Shown here piece by piece: positions 59,215 through 64,000 of a stretch of DNA of 64,000 nucleotides. Each line of letters opens with the position of its first letter. The stretch's first letter is position 1. A program made the position numbers and the translations under genes. Origin of the DNA: Bacteroidetes bacterium UBA1941 (lineage in GTDB: Bacteria > Bacteroidota > Bacteroidia > Chitinophagales > LD1). The notes under the pieces are model-generated. The model saw only the letters and a list, made by a program, of their open reading frames with translations. It was not told the DNA's origin and did not search any database. Location: assembly GCA_002336805.1 (NCBI GenBank), contig DDEZ01000011.1, positions 744,001 to 808,000 of the forward strand. Reading direction: 5' to 3'.

Positions 59215-60621
59215 TCAGCCCATCTTAAAACCTGTGAGCACCCAATTCTTATTGAGGTCTATCACCGGCTCGCCGCAGTAGGTGCAGGTATCATCGGTGG
59301 TATCATTGTACGGAGCGCCGCAGCTTGGGCACTCGTAGCTGTAGACAGTTTCCTTCTCCGGAGTCTGCAGTGCTTTAAGGTTTCGCGATAGCGTCATAGA
59401 GAAGCTATGCGGAGCCATATCGCCATCCATCAGCTCCAGCCGTGCACCACTGGCACGGACGCGCTGGTAGGTAGCCGTGAGGTCAAAGTGCAGGTTCAGC
59501 CTTTCACCCTCGGTGTCGTAGTGCGTCAGTGAGACATCATTCAGGTAGAGGCGGTCAAAGATGAAACCACCGCTCTGCTTCTTCACCGCCAGGATAGATG
59601 CCGCTGTATCTTTATCAGCAAAGCGCGAGAGCTTCTTGTCACTATCTCCCGTGAGCACCTCCATGATCTGCATGAAGACATTGCTCGCCACATCCTCTAC
59701 CCGCTGTACGGCAAAGAGGCTGTCATGCTGCGTGAGCGCTGCGAGCTGCTGGTCCTTCACCATGCTATTATTAGGTGAGTAGTCGTCCTCCTGCGTGATC
59801 TCGCTCAGCACCCAGTCATAGGCGCCGCTATTGGTCAGGGTGCCGCAGCCACTACAGCGGCTGATCTCGCCCATCTCCGTCTCAAACGGCGCACCGCAGT
59901 TGGGGCAGTTGGCCGTATTGTAGAGGTCCTTGTCAGCCTGCACATCGCCACGGCGGATAAAGGTCCAGTACTCCGTAGCCTCATCACCCGCAAATGACTC
60001 GTTGAACTGCGGATATTTATCACTGATGAACTGATCATCCATGCGAAAGCTGATGGCCACATCGGCAGTCTGGTAGTGGCCATCGGTATTGACCTTGGCC
60101 AGGCGCAGGCCGCGTACCTGTATATTGCTCAGCTTATTGACCTGAGAGAGCTTATTCATCATGGCAAACTGCGCTGTGTAGCGCTGATATACGCCATCAG
60201 ATATCCACTTGCGCGCAGGCTTCAGGTTCTTTTGCTGCCAGGCATCCTGAATGGTGCGGAAGGAGCTTTCTACCTTCTGCGGTGTGAGCCCCTCAGGGAA
60301 GGATGCAGCAGGCGTAGACGGCGCTACATAGGCCTGACTGCCCGCCTCATTGCCGCCTTTATTCTTGCGATAGTTATAGATCACCACGATGCCGATGATG
60401 ACCAGCACGAGCACGACCTCGCCACCGGTCAGGCTGCCACCACCACCACCGCCGCCGCCATAGCTATGATAGCTGTGCGAGCTGCTGCTGTGATAGCCAC
60501 CACCACCGCCACCGCGGCTGCGGCCGCCACCACCGCCGGCACGTGCATAGAGCTCGGCACCTGTCAGACTGAGAGATATGAAGAGCAGGAGTGCTTTATA
60601 GAAATAAGACTGGACTTTCAT
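59215..60621 (-). CDS. TIM44-like domain protein with zinc ribbons
   Basis: 468 aa. Signal or anchor peptide (KVQSYFYKALLLFISLSLTGAELYARA), a Gly/Ser/His/Tyr-rich stretch (about 30-65), one TM helix (GGEVVLVLVIIGIVVIYNY, about 72-90), a TIM44-like (NTF2-fold) region (about 110-240), and two zinc ribbons: CPNCGAPFET...CSGCG (mid-protein) and CPSCGAPYND...CTYCG (C-terminus). ATG 60621 fits the signal peptide better than 60648. Bacterial TIM44-like proteins are envelope proteins of unclear role. Same strand and 70 nt downstream of the SPFH gene, with a hairpin between. Confidence 0.82.
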   Translation of the reverse strand: MKVQSYFYKALLLFISLSLTGAELYARAGGGGGRSRGGGGGGYHSSSSHSYHSYGGGGGGGGSLTGGEVVLVLVIIGIVVIYNYRKNKGGNEAGSQAYVAPSTPAASFPEGLTPQKVESSFRTIQDAWQQKNLKPARKWISDGVYQRYTAQFAMMNKLSQVNKLSNIQVRGLRLAKVNTDGHYQTADVAISFRMDDQFISDKYPQFNESFAGDEATEYWTFIRRGDVQADKDLYNTANCPNCGAPFETEMGEISRCSGCGTLTNSGAYDWVLSEITQEDDYSPNNSMVKDQQLAALTQHDSLFAVQRVEDVASNVFMQIMEVLTGDSDKKLSRFADKDTAASILAVKKQSGGFIFDRLYLNDVSLTHYDTEGERLNLHFDLTATYQRVRASGARLELMDGDMAPHSFSMTLSRNLKALQTPEKETVYSYECPSCGAPYNDTTDDTCTYCGEPVIDLNKNWVLTGFKMG

Positions 60622-60650
60622 GTATATCTGGTTTGGGTATATAGGCAAAA

Positions 60651-60671
60651 CCCTCTCCGCAGAGGAGAGGG
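60651..60671 (-). terminator. Hairpin between the SPFH and TIM44-like genes
   Basis: CCCTCTCC/GGAGAGGG, 8-bp stem with a 5-nt loop; followed on the minus strand by TTTTGCC. A weak terminator or attenuator within the pair; also related to the dispersed CTCTCC hairpin family. Confidence 0.45.
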
Positions 60672-60692
60672 CTATATGAGTTTCAAAAAAAA

Positions 60693-61787
60693 TTATCCTA
60701 CCGGAGGCGGTGGGGGAGGCATCTGGCTGAATACGCTATTGAGCTCTACCACATTGCCGGCCTGCGCCCATGCGGCCATGCCTGCTTTCCACACCAGCGT
60801 CTCACGGCTGAAAGAGCCGCCACGCGCCATCTGCTCTATCTGCTCCAGGCTGAATGGTCCTGACTGCTGCCCATTCACTGCCGTGAAGAACGCTACCGGC
60901 TGCGGAGGGGGAGGAGGCGTATTGGCATTCTGCTGGGCCTGGTTAAAGTTATTGGCCACGATATTGCCGAGGCCCACGCCTACGCCTATACCGATGCCTG
61001 CACCACCTATGCCCTCATTAGCCGCGGCGGTCTGTATGCTCTGCGTAGTGCGAAACTGCGCCAGCTTCTGCATATCCAGCTTATTGAGGCGGGAGTAGTC
61101 GAAGATCTCTTTCTTCAGCTCCTCCGGCATCGATACATTCTCTATCAGGAACTTCGTGATCGTCAGACCATAGGCCTGAAAATCCTGATTTAGCTTCTCC
61201 TGCACCATGCTGCTCAGCTCCTCCAGGTTAGACGCAAATTTCTCTATCGGGAAGTTGCCATTGCCCACTGCCGTGGTAAACTTCGTCATGATGAGGCTAC
61301 GCAGCTGGCCATTGATCTCATCTGCCGTGTAGAGGCCATTGGTACCGGCTACTTCTTTGATAAATTTGCCTCCATCTGTGACGCGATAGGCAAAGGAGCC
61401 AAAGGCACGCAGCTCTATCATGCCAAAGCGCTCATCGCTCACTGTGATAGGATTCTTGGTACCCCAGCGCTGGTCTACAAACTGGCGCGTAGAGACGAAG
61501 AACACATCCGCCTTGAACGGGCTCTCAAAGCCATACTTCCAGCCCTTCAGCGTGGCCAGTATCGGCATATTCTGCGTGGTCAGGGTGTACATGCCCGGCT
61601 GATACACATCGGCTATCACGCCCTCATTGAGAAATACGGCCTGCTGCGACTCGCGTACGGTCAGCTTGGCGTTCATTTTTATCTCATTCTCATAGCGCGG
61701 AAACTTCCAGACGATCGTATCGCTCGTATTGTCCGTCCAGTCTATGATGTCGATGAACTCATTCTTGAGCTTATCAAAAAATCCCAT
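60693..61787 (-). CDS. SPFH-domain protein with C-terminal GYF_2 domain
   Basis: 364 aa. Residues ~30-240 form an SPFH (stomatin/flotillin) module of the virion-core-protein/YdjI type (VRESQQAVFLNEGVIADVYQPGMYTL, core VFLNEG and PGMYTL). A Gly-rich stretch (about 265-285) precedes a Pro run and a GYF_2/DUF4339 domain (VAFFTAVNGQQSGPFSLEQIEQMA, about 300-350), which often presents a membrane-targeted partner site. Pairing with a TIM44-like zinc-ribbon protein suggests a membrane-associated complex; function is unknown. Ends in PPPPPPVG. Confidence 0.85.
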   Translation of the reverse strand: MGFFDKLKNEFIDIIDWTDNTSDTIVWKFPRYENEIKMNAKLTVRESQQAVFLNEGVIADVYQPGMYTLTTQNMPILATLKGWKYGFESPFKADVFFVSTRQFVDQRWGTKNPITVSDERFGMIELRAFGSFAYRVTDGGKFIKEVAGTNGLYTADEINGQLRSLIMTKFTTAVGNGNFPIEKFASNLEELSSMVQEKLNQDFQAYGLTITKFLIENVSMPEELKKEIFDYSRLNKLDMQKLAQFRTTQSIQTAAANEGIGGAGIGIGVGVGLGNIVANNFNQAQQNANTPPPPPQPVAFFTAVNGQQSGPFSLEQIEQMARGGSFSRETLVWKAGMAAWAQAGNVVELNSVFSQMPPPPPPVG

Positions 61788-62040
61788 GTTAGTTGGTTTT
61801 GGTTAGTGATGAATTGGTAATGGTCACTTGCTCTGGCAAGCTTATGAAAGATTAGTCGAACTGTCAAGCCAAATATTGTAAAGGGTAACATCGATTTTGC
61901 GGTGAAATCGGAAGTCTGGGGGATAACCCGCTTTGTCATTCCGCCGGCTTGCGCAGCTTGCCAGAGGAATCTTGTCTTTCTGGCAAACTAGCTGAATGCA
62001 AGATGTCTCCGCTGCGCTACGACATGACAATACAGCAGGT
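61788..62040. other. Intergenic region upstream of the SPFH gene
   Basis: Part of a 668-nt gene-free stretch. An AATATTTG box on the minus strand (about 61874) is a weak -7 candidate for the SPFH gene. Otherwise nothing recognised before the repeat array. Confidence 0.4.
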
Positions 62041-62192
62041 GTTCCATGCGTTTCAGGTGTTCCACTCTGTTTCAGGTGTTCCACTCTGATGGAACAAGTG
62101 GAACACTTTGGAACAGTGGAACGGTAGTGGAACACCCTGGAACAGTGGAACGGCAAATGGAACACTTGGAACAGTGGAACGGTGGAACACTC
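62041..62192. repeat. Left GGAACAGTGGAAC array
   Basis: About ten copies of a TGGAACA/TGGAACGG-type 8-14-nt word, beginning with two inverse-orientation copies (GTTCCAC) and becoming GTGGAAC-oriented. Bases 62098-62124 are a perfect 27-nt inverted match to 63423-63449. Left flank of the AT-rich membrane-protein gene. Confidence 0.9.
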
Positions 62193-62455
62193 TATTGGTC
62201 TTCCCCACAAAAATCCGTCATTCCGACGCCTTACATCTTTATAAAAAATAGAAGCGATAAGGCGGACCTGTCCCGCACGCTTCGTCGGGAAGGAATCCCA
62301 GGCTCAATGGGAGTGGTAAGGGGAGCAGTTTAATTGTGATTCAAAGTTAGTTGAATGCGAACTACGCTAATTTTTGCGTTAAAGGAATTCAGAAAATAAT
62401 TTAATCTCTTAAGAAGAGAAATAATTTTTAAATTAGTATTTATACTAAGTAATCT

Positions 62456-63310
62456 ATGGGTAAATATATTGACGGGCTAGGCCTTGTAGTAATAATTGCA
62501 GTGGTTTTTATATTACGACAATTTTGTCCTTCTCCAGCAAAGAATATAGCTGTTTACACTACTTTGGCTCTCGGAGCATTTCTTTTTGCTCGGTTGTTCG
62601 TTAATTATCTCGAAACGGGTAGTAAGAACGCTTTGCTTCCTTGGATACGACAAAAAACTAATAAAGAAAATTCTGAGCTTGCCTCCCGGATAAGCGCCTT
62701 GGAAAATAGTATTTTGGAGGCTAACAAGGCTGACCTTGATGGTAAACGGCTTATTCAATTGAAAGAGTTGAACTCTCAAATCTATGCTCTTAAAGAGGGT
62801 ACCGAATATTTACAGTCGCTTTTATCTCGATATAGTATCGTAAATCTCTTAATCGGCATAATAGCTACATGCTTTGCCACAGGAATACTGATAGACGCTG
62901 TTCTCAATCAAAAGGGTACAGACGTTCTAACCGCTAATCAGTATCTTTTGCAAATTCTTCCTCGATTTGCCCTCGCAATATTTATTGAGGTATTTTCTTT
63001 CTTTTTTTTGCGTCTCTATAAGATCAATTTGGAAGACGTAAAATATTTTAATAATGAAAGGACTAATATTGATTCCAAATTACTTTCACTTCGCTTATCT
63101 TTGCTAGAGGGGGATTCAGAAAAAATAGGTGAAATAATTACTGTTTTAAGCAACGTTGAAAGGAACTTTATTCTTAAGAAGGATGAAACTTCTATTGACC
63201 TAGAAAGAAGGAAGATTGAGGCAAAGCACGAGTTAACCTTATTGTCTAGGCTAAATATTTTAGAAGCAATGAAAGTTTTCAAAAACAAGGAAGTATCGTC
63301 TGATGGGTAA
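62456..63310 (+). CDS. AT-rich hypothetical membrane/coiled-coil protein in a repeat-bounded cassette
   Basis: 284 aa. Two N-terminal TM helices (about residues 8-24 and 31-50), a basic/helical coiled-coil segment (about 66-120), two more TM helices (about 126-147 and 170-193), and a charged helical C-terminus (about 195-284). No catalytic motif or family recognised. Its base composition is much more A+T-rich than its neighbours and codon choice is different, which points to acquisition. Preceded by a ~120-nt AT-rich leader; bounded by inverted GGAAC arrays. The closest functional guess is a membrane component of a defence or stress module, but nothing in the sequence proves it. Confidence 0.72.
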   Translation: MGKYIDGLGLVVIIAVVFILRQFCPSPAKNIAVYTTLALGAFLFARLFVNYLETGSKNALLPWIRQKTNKENSELASRISALENSILEANKADLDGKRLIQLKELNSQIYALKEGTEYLQSLLSRYSIVNLLIGIIATCFATGILIDAVLNQKGTDVLTANQYLLQILPRFALAIFIEVFSFFFLRLYKINLEDVKYFNNERTNIDSKLLSLRLSLLEGDSEKIGEIITVLSNVERNFILKKDETSIDLERRKIEAKHELTLLSRLNILEAMKVFKNKEVSSDG

Positions 63311-63315
63311 TTTTG

Positions 63316-63783
63316 CCCCTAGTTAGCTTCCCCGCCCACCAGCGATCTGGGAACTGCTCTTCTGGTCGGTGAGGACGCACAACCACAGAAAGGCTTTATA
63401 AGCGGCCTATTCTGTTCCATTACCGTTCCACTGTTCCAAAGTGTTCCACCTGTTCCACTACCGTTCCACTGTTTCACCGGAGTGGAACACCTGAAACACT
63501 GAAACGGCCTCCTACAATCTGCGATTCAGTAAATCCGTCATTCTGTAAATCTCCCCTGCCCCTGGTAGGCGTCCCCGCCGACCAGCGATCTGGGCGCTAC
63601 CCTTGTGGTTGGCGAGGACGCACAACCACGGACAGACTTTTAAGTTGCCCGTTCCACTGTTCCAAGGTGTTCCACCTGTTCCACTACCGTTCCACTGTTT
63701 CACCTGAGTGGAACACCTGAAACACCTGAGACAACCTCCCGCAATCTGTAATTCCGTAAATCAGTAATTCTGTAAATCCCCCC
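63316..63783. repeat. Tandem ~243-bp repeat containing GTTCCAC arrays and a hairpin
   Basis: Two units (63316-63558 and 63559-63783) with the same order of blocks: CCCCT(A/G)G..., a CCCCGCC/ACCAGCGATCTGGG hairpin closed by TGGT(C/T)GG(T/C)GAGGAC, GCACAACCAC, the GTTCCAC array, GTGGAACACCTGAAACAC, then AATCTG/GTAAATC words. In unit 2 the stem 63571-63584/63606-63619 has 14 pairs with two mismatches or wobbles. No ORF. Confidence 0.85.
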
Positions 63784-64000
63784 AAAGACTTATTCACAAA
63801 GCAAAGCCAGTGGTAGTGCGGGTTTTGGTGTTTTGAGCGTGGCAAAACGGCTTCACCTGAGATAGCTGTATTTATGTATTATCGCTTATTTTGCTATATT
63901 TGCATCGTATTTCAAAGCTGGTGGTGACGGTACTGCCGGCTTCTTATCAGTAGCTGTGCACGGCTCCTTTCTTTACCGTATCTGATCTTTATTTTTTATC
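63784..64000. other. 3' edge of the window: promoter region of an unseen gene
   Basis: 217 nt with no ORF in the window. Contains a sigma-A-like promoter (63871-63902) and, downstream, unremarkable leader sequence; the gene it serves should start beyond 64000. Confidence 0.45.
63871..63902 (+). promoter_or_regulatory. Bacteroidota sigma-A promoter reading out of the window
   Basis: TTTA (63871-63874), 20-nt spacer, TATATTTG (63895-63902). Near-exact TTTG-N19-21-TAnnTTTG with one change in the -33 box. Confidence 0.55.

Noticed and set aside
62041..63500. CRISPR array
   Set aside because: The repeated words are 8-14 nt, variable and without unique spacers; no cas genes are present.
1..64000. 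tRNA, rRNA or tmRNA genes
   Set aside because: No cloverleaf with a GGTTCRANNCC-type T-arm or rRNA-like stretch was recognised by eye; a dedicated scan could still find one.

Overview
The window comes from a Bacteroidota chromosome, most likely the Chitinophagia/Chitinophagales part of the phylum. The evidence is a type IX secretion sorting domain, a TonB receptor with a carboxypeptidase-regulatory-like N-terminus, PUR/DUF3276 and long-form NusB proteins, TTTG/TAnnTTTG promoter elements, weak Shine-Dalgarno sequences and mevalonate-pathway genes. Most genes are moderately GC-rich; two patches (about 21600-24170 and 62340-63310) are clearly richer in A+T.

Layout. 1-4512: end of a caa3/aa3-type cytochrome oxidase operon (ctaD, ctaB, two subunit III genes, subunit IV, terminator). 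4.6-10 kb: DUF1275, UbiB-like kinase, universal stress protein, lipoprotein, VOC and small membrane proteins. 10-20.8 kb: repeat-rich intergenic DNA alternating with two mevalonate-pathway genes, a T9SS cargo protein, a TPR lipoprotein, an orphan terminase-small-subunit-like gene, an S4 protein, a MuiA-like DUF4139 protein and a conserved 473-aa protein. 21.0-24.75 kb: a three-gene operon of a membrane-anchored trypsin-like protease, a putative outer-membrane barrel protein and a lipoprotein.

24.8-40.5 kb is a light-responsive carotenoid cluster. It holds a Rieske oxygenase, a CrtU-like FAD protein, CrtD, a CrtYcd-type lycopene cyclase, FolE and an SDR; then flavin reductase and a photolyase-like flavoprotein; a TonB receptor; an SDR; CruF with CarH; and an ECF sigma factor with CrtI and CrtB. 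CarH carries the Wx9EH signature of the adenosylcobalamin photoreceptor. A shared element, GAAC-N15/16-TTGTT(T/A), precedes four or five of these transcription units and looks like the promoter of the ECF factor. The inferred route is phytoene (CrtB) to lycopene (CrtI), then a beta-ring at one end (CrtYcd), hydration (CruF) and 3',4'-desaturation (CrtD) at the other, with ring tailoring by the Rieske/CrtU-like pair. crtD appears to lack any canonical start codon.

40.6-64 kb is mostly housekeeping: response regulator, VOC, NusB, leucine-type dehydrogenase, ABC exporter, PUR protein, SHOCT protein, SGNH-like protein, FolK, SppA, nucleotide kinase, dCMP deaminase, RarA, amine oxidase, a two-component pair, TIM44-like and SPFH/GYF proteins. 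Two cassettes stand out: a four-helix-bundle gene and an AT-rich membrane/coiled-coil gene, each flanked by inverted arrays of short degenerate repeats. No tRNA, rRNA, CRISPR array or recognisable transposase was seen.
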